Shown: positions 11,103-23,988, counted from the first letter of the stretch. The stretch: DNA of 64,000 nt from Ilex aquifolium (GCA_951799425.1 OX637405.1:24131371-24195370), one strand, 5' to 3'. Program-made: numbers and translations. The notes: generated from the letters alone by a model not told the origin.

Positions 11103-11934
11103 CCTATTATATATATATATTTAAGGGATATTATATTATATTTAGTTATTTATTTTACTTATGATATTATATTTACAGCTTTTATTTTATTAGCCTAAGG
11201 ACATAAATACCCTTAAATGGAATCATTTGTCAAACACATGCTATTTTTCGTCAAAGATTTATACAGAAGTTAGAGCAAGGGACTACATTAATGCAATAGC
11301 TGAACTTTAAGGACTAAATTGACGAAATTAAAAATTTAAGGGCTAAAGTTCAACAATTGGTATACCTCAGGGACTATTGGTGTAATTTACCCTTATTTTG
11401 AAATAGTAAATTTAATTTTTATTTACCTGAAACAAAATTTGAATAAAAAAACACAAAATATATTTTTAGTACATTTAAATCCAATTATGTATTTTAATAA
11501 AATACAATGTTCTTTAAAATCTCTATATATTTTTATATTAACTAAGTGTAAATTAATTTTTTAGTAATTTATTATCAATGCTCACAATCACAAGTCCATA
11601 ATAAAATTATTCTTATTTATTTATAAAACTTAGTGGAGATCATTATGGATCTTATAGATTCCCTATTCAAAATAAATTGAAATATCTTTAGGTTAAAATA
11701 TTTTATTTTTTGTATACAATCGTATTTTTTGGATTATAGACTACTATTACTAAAAAAAATAGTAAATGAAAACTAAAAATTATTTTTAAAAAGTAGTGAA
11801 TATTGTATTAGATATAGAGAAATATTATCTTTTTACATCTGATTTACTCAATTCAAAAATAAAATATTTAATTTAGAGGATTAGTAGACCACTAATTTAT
11901 TGAAAAAAGAAAGAAAATTTGGAGGCCGGTCCCC
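11103..11934. other. AT-rich intergenic with a MULE-like terminus
   Basis: No gene seen. Around 11270-11395 the sequence alternates phrases such as GGACTAAATTGACG and GGGACTATTGGTGTAA and ends in AATTTACCC. That resembles the right end of GGGTAAATTACA-type elements such as the one at 2237. A left partner is not evident. Confidence 0.35.
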
Positions 11935-13012
11935 CTATACGGACTTATTTGGACTTAAGTCCGCCAATGAAACTTATTTTTTATGAAGTTCATTTTTTGT
12001 CAATTTTACCAGACTATTTATTCCCTTTAGAAGTGAAGTAAAACTAAAAATTAAAAACTCCTAAATTTTAGGAGTTTGAATAACATTAAAATTTTTTCTC
12101 TCTCATATCTATCTATATCCATAAATAAGTTAGGACTATATATATATATATATATATATATATCTCACACATACACACACACACACACACATATATATAG
12201 TAACATTAAAAATAAAAAATAGTAACATTCAAATACAAAAAAAAAAAAAATGCTTTAAACACAAAAAATAATACCATTTAAACACAAAAAAATAGTAACA
12301 TTTAAACATAAAAAAAAATAGTAACATTCAATATTAATATGTTAAAAAATAACAATAGTAACATGATCAACAAAAATAGTAACATGCTTAACAAAAACAG
12401 TAACATGTTAAAAAAAAAAAAAATAGTAGCATTCAAACCCATAACTAGAGGAAGAAGCCTCCAATTCTTCAGTATCCAAAAAAGTAACACTGAAAAAATA
12501 ATAACATGCTCAATAAAAAATAGTAAAATGAAAAAAAAATAGTAATATGTGTTAGTAAATTATGTTTTGAATTAATGTTACTATGCTAACATCAAGTACT
12601 TGACGTGCACTGCCCATGTTACTTGTTCAAAATCTCGAGCTCGTACTCCAGATTCAACCTTCATCCTTTTCAAATTAGCCTCAAATTTCAAAAGCCGATT
12701 ATTTAAATGTATAACAGACAAAATAATGACTAAGAATTTAAATTTGAAGTATTATGGAAAGCTTGTAATCGACAATGACCATCGTAAATCAAGCATTCCT
12801 ATGTTCAATCATTGGCCTCCACATATAGCTTCTTATAGATAATGTCTTCAACTTTCTATAATTGACCAAACTAACACTGTTAATGGTATTTTTGAGATTA
12901 AAAAAAAGAAGTGGACTTAACTCCTTATTAATAAGATTAAAAACGGACTTACCCCCAAATAAGTTTCATTGACGGACTCAAGTCATTATAAGTCCATCTA
13001 GGAGGACTCAAC
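11935..13012. mobile_element. TIR element with AT-rich array (family copy 1)
   Basis: The left end (from CCGGTCCCCCTATACGGA on through GGACTTAAGTCCGCC and AATGAAACTTATT) is matched on the opposite strand at the right end (GGACTTATAATGACTTG, then AGTCCGTCAATGAAACTTATT). The inverted repeats are about 60 bp. The core has (TA)n and (CA)n tracts, then a tandem array of AAAAATAGTAACATTCAAAC-like units from about 12195 to 12550. No transposase. A second copy of the family lies at about 24790-35190, split by a retrotransposon. Confidence 0.6.
12195..12555 (+). repeat. AATAGTAACAT tandem array
   Basis: Around fifteen imperfect A-rich units of about 18-25 bp share the core ATAGTAACAT, with small indels in the A runs. 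The same array occurs at 34935-35190. Open frames across it are by-products of the repeat. Confidence 0.8.
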
Positions 13013-13308
13013 CCTAATTTTCACAAAAAAGAAAAGCCTAGAATCATTATTGAAATTTTCAAAAATTTAAGGCGTAACTATAGTGTATTAAATAATTTTA
13101 TGGGTCCACATCAAAGGTGGTCCAAAAATGAGGGGCAAGCGTCCACCCTGGTCCCCATGTGGCTCCGCCCCCTAGAAAGGATGATAGTTTAGGGCTGAAA
13201 GGTGTTACACATCTTGTAGTTACATCCAGGGTCATATTCAGTATCATCTTCGTTGATGCGTGGTGACCCATTTGTGCTTCGTAGTTTCGACATGATTTTT
13301 TTGTTCGG
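13013..13308. other. Intergenic, nothing firm recognised
   Basis: The stretch next to 13309 may be the start of the internal region of a decayed Gypsy element, but no protein can be read in it. Confidence 0.3.
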
Positions 13309-13911
13309 ATTTCTCACAAACGGTGGCGCCAATTGTACTAGTACCTTCAACTTATGTCTAGAGATTAGAAAAGATGAACAAAATTATAGCGCTCCTTTTG
13401 TAAAATGAGCAAATTGTCATAGGTCAGGGGCTTGTCAGTTAGAGACATTCCGATACTTGAGTCAATAAGGTTTTGAGGCAAATCAAATCAGTTTTTCTTG
13501 GATACCTTAAAACTTAAGCATTATCCACTATTTATAGTATTGCATGGCGTCTTTTCTGCTAAAATTTATGATGCTAGCTATCAAGGTGGCACATCTTCAT
13601 ATTAGGCAAATCTCCCGTAATTGATATTGGAGTCTTCCTGATTTGCCTATTATTTATAGGTCACAGTTTACCCTGTTCATATATAACTTAGGCAACTTTC
13701 TTATCTTTTCCACATTCTTTCGACCGAGTTGTTCTCAATTCGGTTTCTTTTAGGTGATCCCTTTATTCGGCTTGATAATCTATTCGTTGTCTTTATCAAC
13801 CGAACAATCATCAGATAGCTCGGTTCGACTTTGTTAGGCTGGTCAGCCCAATGCTTGATTGACCGACCTCTAGACTTAGTCAGGGCTTTCAATTCAACAC
13901 TACCCTCTTGG
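13309..13911 (-). repeat. Lone Gypsy LTR flanked by PBS and PPT
   Basis: On the minus strand the LTR runs from TGTTGAATTGAAAGCC (starting at 13899) to GGTACTAGTACA (ending at 13334), 566 bp with TG...CA ends. Directly downstream on that strand is TTGGCGCCACCGTTTG, the kind of primer-binding site seen in plant Tat/Athila-type Gypsy elements. Directly upstream is CCAAGAGGGTAG, a polypurine tract. Both sides are therefore internal retrotransposon sequence, so this is a single LTR between two partial internal regions. No pol reading remains on either side. Confidence 0.45.
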
Positions 13912-15593
13912 CCACGTGCCTCATGTCACTTGCTTGTACCAATTTAAATCATTAAATGATCTAATTATGCACCATTATTTTATGCTCCTTCAGGTATAAT
14001 CTCATGAACGATTGAACAATTAAGTTTGGCAGTTCCTTATGTTGCCTATGATTTTCTCATCTATTGTTATTTATTACAGTTGCTTATTTCTATTGGTATT
14101 TTATGTAGCACTCTTCGTTTTTTTCGTTTTTTCAAAAGTAGTGTATTTCAATTCCAGTATTATCTACCTATCCTCATGCACAAAAACGAACATAAATTTA
14201 CCAGTTGTTTGAAGGGTGTTTTTGGTTGTATTTATGAGGATTTCATATCCAATTTCTTATTCACTTTAGGTTGTACTCTGGAACACCTGTTCACAGTAGA
14301 ATGCATTAGGTAGATGTATTGTCTTAGCCTGAATTCAACCTGAATTATTAGCTTGAATTAGCTAATTCAAATTTAACCCGAGTTTTAAGAAGCTAGTTGA
14401 TGCATACGTGTGTTGCATGTGAATCATTTGGAGTAATAGTGGGAAAAGAAATATTTTGGTGCCAAAATAGAAAGAATGAAAGAGAAAATATCTTGGTACA
14501 AAAATCGTGAGAGTGAAAGTAAGAGACTCTTTTCCAATTCTATAAGAATTGAAGGATCTTCCATTTTTGTTTTGAATGGTTACAATTTGTACACACCAGC
14601 GAATTGAATCTGCTTATGTGTATACTAAGGGTAACTCGTGCCTAAAGACATGGTGTAATGTGAATGGTTTTGAGAGGGATGTTGGTGGCCGTTGGATGAG
14701 TCTATTTGAGACATTCAGATGGGCTTATTCAAGCCTGCTCTGTTTTATATTATAGATTTGTTGCTCATTCAAAGAGAATAGGAAAATCCTCCAATTCTTG
14801 GGAAATTGGAGGAGAGCCTAACCCAAGGGAACAAAAGTCAATGCAAAACATTAGAACCAAACTCAATGGGCCAAGTATGTGCTAAAAAAAAAATAAGCAT
14901 CAATAAGCTAATTCGAGTTGACCCAAGAAAATGCAAGTAATCCTTTATATTTGCTCCCATTACCGAAGAGAAGCTTTCAATGCAATTGTACGAGATGTTT
15001 GCGAGTGCTATTGACCACACATGAACAAAAATATCCTCTCCTTGCGCAACAACCTTGGCCGTGACACTTCCATACATGTCTAGCAACATTCTGTCTTTCC
15101 TTGCACATGACAAAAATATGATACATCCCTTTAGTACAAATATTAACCAACAAACTGTCTGTTTGAGCACCAGAGCCTCCTAACAAGACAATTGAGTGGA
15201 TTTATAAGAGACTACAATGAATTTAGAAAACCTAATACCCCCAATGTACCAACCTTAGGAGCTGCCTAGAATCTCTTTTGAAGTCCAACCATAAATTGAG
15301 CAGTGTGAAGCGTCTACTAATGGTGGAGATGTTGTGATCATAACACCAATTTCTGTTTCACCCATGAGAATTAAACACAACAAACATCAAGATGAAGAAG
15401 AATGATTTTGAGAAATCTATGGCAAAGATCATCAATTGAAAAAGATGTTGATGACTATAGCCTTATATTATATATAGGTACCAGAAGAATCCTAAAAGGG
15501 CAACTACTCTGTTGGAAACTGTTTGTCAGACTTAAGATTTAGCATGAGCCAAAGTACTGTTACAAGGTTAATATTTATAGTTCTAAATAATTA
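13912..15593. other. Intergenic, no supported gene
   Basis: Several short open frames occur (for example minus strand 14838-15170, 110 codons), but none has a recognisable domain, splice context or codon bias. The sequence may include retrotransposon debris. I do not call a gene. Confidence 0.4.
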
Positions 15594-15822
15594 GGGTCTG
15601 TTTGGTTTGCATCTCAAAAAATAGTATCCGAAAATAGTTTTTGAGAAGAGTTTTAAGAAAGTGTGTTTTGATATTTTTATATTGCAAAACCTGTTTGGTT
15701 ATATGTTTTTAAAAATAGTGTTAAAAAACAAAAAATTGTAAAACCTATTTAGACAATAATCCACAAAATCCCCCAATTTTCATCTCCATTCCCATCCTTC
15801 TCTATCTTTTCCATCTCTCTCC

Positions 15823-16202
15823 CAAGGCTGGCCCTATGGCTAGGCAATCGAAGATGTCGCCCAGGCCCCATATTTTTGAGGGCCTCAATTTTTTTTTAAA
15901 AAATATTTATATTTACTTAACTTTAAATTATTGTAAAAATTTTAGATTCAAGTTTAATTAGGTCTAGATTTGTTTTTTAAAGTCCCAAATAAAACTTTTA
16001 GATCAATGTTCAATCAAATCAAATTTTATTTTTCGGGCTTCTAATTTTTTCTATAGAAGCAGATTCAATGAAATTAAATTTTACTTTTTCGAGTTTTATA
16101 CTAATATGAGATTTATTATATTAACCATAATACTATTCATGTCTTGGAACGTACCATCCAAAAATTTTGCCTAGGGCCTCCGTTTGGCTCGGGTCGGCCC
16201 TG
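15823..16202. mobile_element. hAT-like MITE nested in the PIF-like element
   Basis: The left end is CAAGGCTGGCCCTA and the right end on the other strand is CAGGGCCGACCCGA. Further inward, AGGCCC and GGCAA phrases also mirror each other. The flanking 8-mers are CTCTCTCC (15815-15822) and CTGTCTCC (16203-16210), a 7/8 match that fits the 8-bp duplications of hAT elements. It is 380 bp and non-coding. Confidence 0.75.
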
Positions 16203-16539
16203 CTGTCTCCCTCTCCAACCCACACAACAAATACACCCACTCAATTCACATAGCAAATACACTCACACAGTAGCTGGAGAAGACGAGAGACAGAGAGAGC
16301 AAACAAGACAGAGACGAAAGAACAAAAAAACCTAATATATTAAACTTTATAAAATACAAAAAAAAAAAAAAAACAGAAAAGGAAATTACCACCTTAACAT
16401 ACACCATTACAGTGGATTAACATATCCAAATAAAAAATTCACACAGAAAATCCAATACATCCAAATCATTAACGAAGAAAAAAAAAGTGAGAAAATGCTT
16501 GGATTTAAACCAAATACATCAGATTTGTAAAAAAATTGA

Positions 16540-16680
16540 TCTAGATCTGATCTAAAGCAACCCAGTCGTCGGAGATCTGGTCTAAAGCAACCTAGCCGTC
16601 GAAGATCTGATTTGAAGCAATCCAGATCTGAAGCAACCCAAATCTGAAGTAGATCTGAAGCAACCCAGTCACCAGAGAGC
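16540..16680 (+). repeat. Short tandem repeat of AGATCTGA-containing units
   Basis: About five units combine GATCTGA or GATCTGG, AAGCAACCC and AGTCGTCGGA-like phrases with a period of roughly 20-45 bp. It lies inside the PIF-like element. Confidence 0.6.
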
Positions 16681-17108
16681 TCTCAGTCGTCGGAGAAGAC
16701 GATCTCCAGTCGCTGGAGAATACAAAGTGTGTGTGTTCTCGTTCCTTTCATCTGGTTTTGCCGAAGGAGGGAGAGAGAGATTCGAGGAAAAAGCAAGGCA
16801 AAAAAAAAAAAAAAGAGGAGGGAGAAAAGCAAAAAAAATCTTTTATAGGAGGATGTTATTTGCTGCAAAGGAGGTTCGAAAGGAATACCTCATTAATGAA
16901 CAAATGTGTTCTCTGTGTTTCCTTTTTTCCCTTATTTTATCTCCAAAACACCCGAAAACAAGCTGGGCTTGTTTTCAATTTTTATGCTCCACTTCCCTCT
17001 TTTTTCCGAAAAATGGAGAAGAAAAAACCAAACCAAAGAGTTTTTCATTGTTTTTAAAGTTTTGAGAACAAAAAATAGTTTTCAAAAATCAAACCAAACA
17101 GGCACTTA

Positions 17109-19119
17109 AGTTTTTAAAATTCTATAGCTCTCATAAAGTTATAAGTTATAACACAATACATTTGAGTTTTGATCTAGTAAAATATATTCCGGTCCAAGTT
17201 TATATAACTCATTCTCACATATAGCTATGAGGTTTTATTAGAGCACAAAATTGAGCCAAACAAGCTAATTCGATTTTATGTCAAACACAATTACCAAAGC
17301 ATAGGAATCGATTTCAAACCTTGAAAATGAGTTAGTATATGTACTTGTTATTCAATGAGTAGTAGGTATGATACTTATCACGATACTCGTGTACATACAT
17401 CTGACATATATGTTTGTAAATTAAACAGAGGGCAATAGAACAACTACTTACTTTGAATTCTTTCGCACAAAATCTGGTATTAATGCAGCAAGGACTTCAC
17501 AAATTCCAACATGTAGGTAGATACAAAACTGTTTAAGTCCACAAAAACAATTAAAGCACTCAATCAATATCAAAACTAACACTTCGAAGTTGTGGTGATC
17601 AAAAGGAAATGATGCAGTGTTGTAGTCATATGAAATGGATGACATTTTCTTAAAAAGATCAATACTTTCAGTGTGATGTCCAAATGCTTCATAAGTGAAC
17701 TATTTGACTGTCTTGTAGGAACAACACTTCAAAAACAAAAAAGCAAAGGGCAGCTTTGGATCTATACTAACCATAATGACAAGCTCAAGAAGCAAGATAT
17801 TTAAGGTTTAAAAATATTGCTCTACTAATTTATGCAATTTAGCTATGAGTATAGATTTTGGTGGTTTCTAAATTGACTTTGTTATTACTGCCTTGTACCC
17901 TAATATAGGTTTTATGAAGCATGAAACTGAAAAAATGCTTGTGAAAAATGCACCATTTCCCAACCTTAATTCAAAAAACCTCTGAGGAAAATGATTCCAA
18001 GTCCATTTTAGAGCATCATTTTGTTGTTTTCTCCAAACCAAATTCCACTCCTACCAAACCAATTCTTATATGAATAAAAGCTTCGTATGAAAATGACAAA
18101 TATACTAAAAGTATATGCTCTAAAAAGTTTCTCTAAGCTTGCTTAATTCCTTAAATAAGTAAGCTAAAGTCATATTCATTGTAGCTTCATCATAACATTA
18201 CCAAGTATGTTCAGGTTCACCACAACATGTGGGTTTGTTTACATATGATTTCCTCTAGGGTTAATTCTATTCTTATTTTTAGGCTATAATAGATATTTAA
18301 AATAGGACTTTTCACAAGCAAATAAAGTGAACATATACTCCCCATATTCTTTAATAGATAATTGAACAATGTTATCAAAACCAAAATCAATAGAGACCTA
18401 CATTGATAAATTGTGAGAATGCAACAAATCCATTTCACAAAATCCTATTAGCATATCTTGTTGCTACAACATTAGTAGACATCCTTAACAACTAATACAA
18501 CCAAAATAAACAAAATCAAACAATGTCAGCAAACAAAACCCAAATATCATCATAACCACTCATACAACACACAAAAGAAACCAATTGAAAAACCTCAGAT
18601 ATATTACATTTTATCATAAGAGCATTGCAAATAAATCATAAACTTCTTAGTCATCAGAACATCACCGGTAATTACCAAAAATTTCACTAGTGAACAATGA
18701 TGCTCGAGTCATAAGCAGAAGCCACCGTGTTCTGGGATGTTACACCTACAGTGTGCATTTTTATTTTCAATACTTAATCGATCAGTCTAGAGCAATTACA
18801 TGTGCCAAATTCCCTCGAGAAAACAAAGAAATTGAACAAATGGCCTACTACTATCACCAATCTCTTTTTGATTATATAATGAATATAAAAATCTATTTTT
18901 TGCAATCTTAAGCATGGAGCAAAACTGACCTTTTGGGGAAAAAAAACTGACCTATCGCCTATTGGTAGAAGTTGAACAATCAATCACTGAAAAAAACATG
19001 ACATTTATACAATGTGCTTCAATAGGATATACTTAGATCAATTATACAGGAATGTGTCAAAATCAGAATTATGACACAGGAATTGGCTAATTAAAAGTGG
19101 GCATTGGTGGAGACAAAAG
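17109..19119. other. Intergenic, no supported gene
   Basis: About 2 kb of AT-rich sequence without a coding frame I can support. If the weak minus-strand gene at 19120-19710 is real, this would be its downstream region. Confidence 0.4.
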
Positions 19120-19710
19120 TGAAAACCTTAATTGAGGTCGTGGTTGTGCTATTTTGTTTTTGCTTTGGTCTTTGAGGTGCTATACATCATCCAGCAGCTT
19201 GGTTCTCTTCAAGTCTGGGTGGTCGAACGAGGCAAAGTGGATAACGCGTTGCTTATTTTATACCGAAAGGCTTAATACTCCCAATTTTGTTTCAATCATC
19301 AAGTAAAAGCAAACAAAACATCACAAATATTATAGAACAAGAGAAACAAAGTACCTGTGGAAGAAGAAACGGAGTACGGCTAGTCCGGCAGTGGCAACAA
19401 GAGAAGAAGAGGGCATAAGAAAAATGCAAAAACTGATGAACGACACTGATGGGTCTGAATTATACAGATCCCCATTTGTAACTAATGTAGCCATTGGTGC
19501 TACAACCATTAATGTGTGGAATCTGTGCGGCCACGAATATCAATTGGGAGTGGTTATGCACCGAACCACAATTTGGAGGAAGAGAAAGAAGGAGATCTTC
19601 CGCCGAAAGAGAAGGAGATGAAGAGGTGCATGCACTAACGTCTGAGGACACAAAGAGATGAAGAATGTCAGGAAACAATAAGAAATCAAGATAAATTGAG
19701 GGAAAAACCA
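19120..19710 (-). pseudogene. Weak candidate host gene fragment
   Basis: On the minus strand a possible first exon reads MPSSSLVATAGLAVLRFFFH and ends at CTTCCACAG followed by GTACTTTG, a good plant splice donor (exon end 19355). Downstream, around 19250-19180, another frame reads QRVIHFASFDHPDLKRTK and then LLDDV before a stop. I could not find one splice pairing that keeps both in frame, so it may be a pseudogene, a non-coding transcript or coincidence. The Copia element begins at 19666, within or just upstream of this unit. Family not recognised. Confidence 0.22.
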
Positions 19711-19899
19711 CTGCCTATTATTAGATAAACATGACTATTAAATAGTCTCATAAGAAACAGAATTTGAGAAAAATCATTCCACGTCTAACAAGAATTCCTA
19801 ATATTGTGGAATCCTAACCGAAAGGAAATGGTAAACATGCAGACCTGTGGAATAGGTCTTTATTGACAGCAAGTAACAAACTAAATTAAAACACTAACA
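19666..19899 (-). repeat. Copia 3' LTR
   Basis: It starts TGTTAGTGTTTT on the minus strand and ends CCTGACA. It differs from the other copy at about five positions. It is followed on the plus side by CTCTCCCTTAAACTG, which on the minus strand is the polypurine tract just upstream of the LTR. Confidence 0.9.
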
Positions 19900-19927
19900 C
19901 TCTCCCTTAAACTGAAGCTGCAGGCTA

Positions 19928-22900
19928 TCAGTTTACTTGACTTTCGGAACAAACACCCAAAAGTTTTCGCTGCTTCACGAACACGCCCAGCTTCAAAGGT
20001 TTAGTCATAACATCAGCTAATTGCTCTTGAGTGCCGCAATAAACTAACTCGACAGTCCCATCCTTAGATAAATCACGAAGGAAATGAAAACGCACATCGA
20101 TGTGTTTACTGCGCCCATGCATAACTGGATTTTTGCTGAGTTTAATGGCAGAGCTGCTGTCACAGTTAATAACAATGCACTTGGTATTCGAAATCTGACT
20201 TAACTTAGCTAATACACGCTGCAACCAAACTGCCTGACATGCACACGAGGTAGCTGCAATAAACTTAGCTTCTGTGGTAGATAAGCTGACCACCGGCTGC
20301 TTCTTTGAACACCATGAGACCGCACCTGAGTTAAGCATAAAAACATATCCAGAGGTGCTTTTACGATCGTCTATATCACCTGTATAGTCACTGTCTGTAT
20401 AAGCTACAAGCTCATTTTCCCCTCCCTTCCTGTAAAGAATCCCAAAATCAACAATACCCTTCAAGTAGCGGAGCACCGTTTTAGCTACCTGCATGTGTAC
20501 CTCAGTAGGATTCTCCATAAATCGACTAATGAGACTTGTAACAAAAGTCATATCAGGCCGAGTGGCAGATGTGAGGTACATAAGAGACCCAACAAGCTGT
20601 CTAAAGTAAGACTTGTCCACCCTTCCTTTGGTGCCACCTTCTTTTGTAACCTTGAATCCTGGTACTATAGGGTTGTGAACAGAGTTGCTATGGTCCATTC
20701 CAAAACGTTTCAACACCTCCAAAGCATACTTCTTTTGATTAATGAAAACACCATTGGGCAATTGTAAAATCTCAAGACCAAGAAAGTACCTCATCTTGCC
20801 TAGGTCTGTCATTTCAAATTCTTGCTTCATGGAATTCATAAATGCAGTGAACAGTGAAGGATCATTGCCTGTGTAGATGAGATCATCCACGTACATGCTG
20901 ACAATTAGGATCTTGCCTCCTTGTTCAGTTTTGATGAATAAAATGTGTTCATAGTCACACTTTTCAAAACCCATCTTCAAGAAATAAGCTTCTATCTGAC
21001 TATACCACGCTCGTGGGGCTTGTTTGAGGCCGTAAAGTGCTCTCTTTAGTCGGTACACCTTCTCTTCATGTCCCTTTTTGACATACCCACATGGCTGTTC
21101 TACAAAAACTTCTTCAGCTAACTCCCCATACAAAAATGCTGATTTGACGTCAAGTTGGTAGAGTGGCCAACCGTGATGTGCTGCTAGTGCCAACACCAAA
21201 CGAATGGTCTCCAGTCGTGCTACAGGTGCAAATACTTCATTGTAGTCAACCCCATGTTGCTGCGTAAAGCCTTTGGCAACAAGGCGTGCTTTGTATTTCT
21301 CAATAGCTCCTGTTTCATTGTATTTGGTCTTGTAAATCCACTTTAGACCAACTATCTTTCCACCTCTGGGCAAGTCCACCAAGTCCCACGTATCATTCTT
21401 TGTGATGGAGTCAATCTCTATGTCCATTGCTTGCCTCCACTTCTCACTGTTAACAGCATCATCAAAACAAGTTGGATCATCATCAGATGTGTGCAAAGCC
21501 AAATGAGCCAAGTGATCTTCATGTTCATCCTCAGATAGTCCTTCTCCTGTGACATAATCATCCATCCAGGTAGGTTGTCGCCGATCTCGGGAACTGCGGG
21601 GTGTTGAAGATTCGGCTGGAGTTGGAAATTGTGCGCCTACAATATCATTTGGGGCACCATCGGGAGCAGATAATTGTGGTTCTACTACAGCGGCAGTAGT
21701 GATTGTTTCAGTACCTGTAGGCCCAACAATGTCCTCCTTTGTCGTGCCACCCCACTCCAAGTTACACATCACTGCTGGTTCAGTGGTCTTATGCCAATTC
21801 CAGGCCTTGTCCTCTTCAAAGATGACATCCCTGCTAATAATGATCCGTATGGATACAGGATCATATAATCTGTAAGCTTTAGAAACTTCACTGACCCCAA
21901 GTAGAACACAAGGAAAGCTCTTGTCATCAAGCTTAGTTCGCCTAGCATTAGGGACATGAACATTAGCAATACAACCAAAAACACGAAAATACTCAACTGA
22001 GGGTCGGATGCCACTCCAAGCTTCTTCAGGAGTTTTATTCTTCACGGCAAGAGTAGGACTTCGGTTCAAAATATGGACGGTCCAATTGACCGCTTCAGGC
22101 CAAAAAGTGCGAGGAATCTGCCTATTTGATAACATGCTTCGAACAAGATTCATTATTGTTTGATTCTTACGCTCCGCAACTCCGTTTTGTTGTGGAGAAT
22201 ATGCAACAGTCAGTTGGTGTTTTATACCATGATCAGCACAATAGCTAATGAACTCCTGTGAAATGAACTCCCCTCCTCGATCAGTGCGTAATCCTTTGAT
22301 AACCTGACTGGACTCCTTCTCAACATGGATTATAAAGCTTTTGAAGACATTAAAAGCTTCTGATTTCGTGCTCAAAAAATAAACCCACGTTTTGCGACTG
22401 AAGTCATCAGTAAGAGTGAGTATGTACCTTTTTCCACTGTTGGATTCTGGTTTGATTGGCCCACAAATATCAGCATGTATCAACTGTAGGATTTGCTCTG
22501 CTCGCCAGGTACTATAGGAAGGAAATGGATCTCTGTGTTGCTTACCAACCAGACAGTCCTTACAGATCTTGGTTGGAGACTTCAATTGAGGCAGACCAGT
22601 TACCATCTGCTTCTTTAGAAGAGTTTGTAGTCCCTTGGAACTCAAATGTCCATAGCGACAATGCCATAGATATCCCTCATCTTCTGAAACAGTATTATAG
22701 CATGTGGAAGTCATAGGTTGGGCTATGGCATGGAGAATGAACATTCGGTTGGCAGCCATCTCTATTTCCATAAGTAGACCACGTTCAGGATGAAATATCT
22801 TGCATTTGTGATGTTGAAACATAATGGTCAGGTCTTTGGCCTGCAGCTGTCCTATACTCAGTAGATTATTTCTCAGCTCGGGCACAAAGAAGACATCTGT

Positions 22901-23950
22901 GATGATGTGTGCCTTGCCATTTACCTGCAATCTGATATTACCCTTGCCCAACACAGCCATAGAAGTATTGTTCCCTAGTTTAACTGAATCACGATAACTT
23001 TCATCAAGATCAGAGAAAGAAAATTTGTTACCGCACATATGATTGCTACATCCCGAATCAAGGAACCATTGATCATCATGACCTTTTGTGCTATTATCAA
23101 CCTATGCGATTAGTAACAGTTCTTCTTGAGTCTCGGCATGATGGGCCTCCTTCTCCTTGGTTGGACATTCCCATTGAAAATGTCCAAGTTTGTGACAATT
23201 GTAACATTCAACTGTAGAACGATTGAAGCTTGGTCTGCCACGGCCGCCACGTCCTCGACGTCGTACTTGAAAACTCCCACGTCCTCGTCCCCTGGATTCT
23301 TCTTGTGTGACTGTCAAAGCATGCTCTTCTTCAACAGGAGAGCTCATACGCTGCTCATGAAGAAGCAATCTACTTTGGAGTTCATCAATTGTCAATGTGT
23401 CTGTGTTGTTGGATTCTTCAATGGAACACACAACATAGTTGAATTTAGGTGTCATGGATCGCAAGATTTTACTGACAACATCACCATCAGTCGTTTGTTC
23501 TCCATTGGCTTTCATCTTGTTGACAATAGTGAGGGTTCTAGCAAACAGGTCAGTCACAGTTTCACCTTCCTTCATACGAAGAACTTCATATTCCTTTCGA
23601 AGCGCTTGCAATTGAGCACGCTTGACTCGTGTCGTCCCTTGATATTTGATCTTCATGGAATCCCAAATGTTCTTTGCCGTGTCCTTGTTGAGAATCGTTT
23701 CCAAAATGGAACGATCCAGTGCTTGAAATAAGTAGTTTTTAGCCTTCAAATCCTTGAGCTACTGCTCGGCACTCTGCTTCTTTTGTGCATTAGTGAGGAC
23801 AGCTCCATCTGCAACTTCAGGAACACCGTCGGCCACCAGTCCCCAATACTCTTTCGATCGAAGAAAATTTTCCATGAGCATGGCCCAATGGTCATAGTGC
23901 CCATCAAACTTTGGTACTGCTGGTTGGACAAAAGAACTCTCTGAAGTCAT
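19928..23950 (-). pseudogene. Copia gag-pol polyprotein, two in-frame stops
   Basis: One frame of 1341 codons runs from the ATG at 23950 to the stop at 19928, broken only by TAG at 23759-23761 in gag and TAG at 23102-23104 just before protease. Gag ends in a CCHC zinc knuckle (CYNCHKLGHFQWECP). Protease has LDSGCSNHM at about 23040-23066. Counting residues from the methionine at 23038, the integrase has its HHCC finger near 126-162 and catalytic D190, D253 and E289. Reverse transcriptase has YVDD at 716-719. RNase H begins near residue 880 with TDSDYTGDIDDRKSTSGY. The encoded enzymes would copy and integrate the element; here they could only be made by stop read-through or supplied by relatives. 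Apart from the stops all catalytic motifs look intact. Confidence 0.93.
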
Positions 23951-23988
23951 ACTTGCGAGTATGACTCAAACAATCTGAATGTGTTATT

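Larger units (their letters stand above)
15594..17105. mobile_element. PIF/Harbinger-like (Tourist-type) TIR element
   Basis: The left terminus GGGTCTGTTTGGTTTG and the right terminus, GTGCCTGTTTGGTTTG on the minus strand, are flanked by TTA on both sides (15591-15593 and 17106-17108). GGNCTGTTTGG ends with a TTA duplication are characteristic of PIF/Harbinger and Tourist elements. Inverted similarity continues inward (AAAATAGTTTTTGAGA and its partner). The element is 1512 bp, of which 380 bp is a nested hAT-like MITE. No transposase frame is present. Confidence 0.75.

Noticed and set aside
12339..12542. Asn/Lys-rich frame
   Set aside because: Product of the AATAGTAACAT tandem array.
14838..15170. 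110-codon minus-strand frame
   Set aside because: No domain, no splice context and ordinary AT-rich composition; unsupported as a gene.
20495..22716. Plus-strand frames opposite the Copia pol gene
   Set aside because: Shadows of the minus-strand polyprotein.
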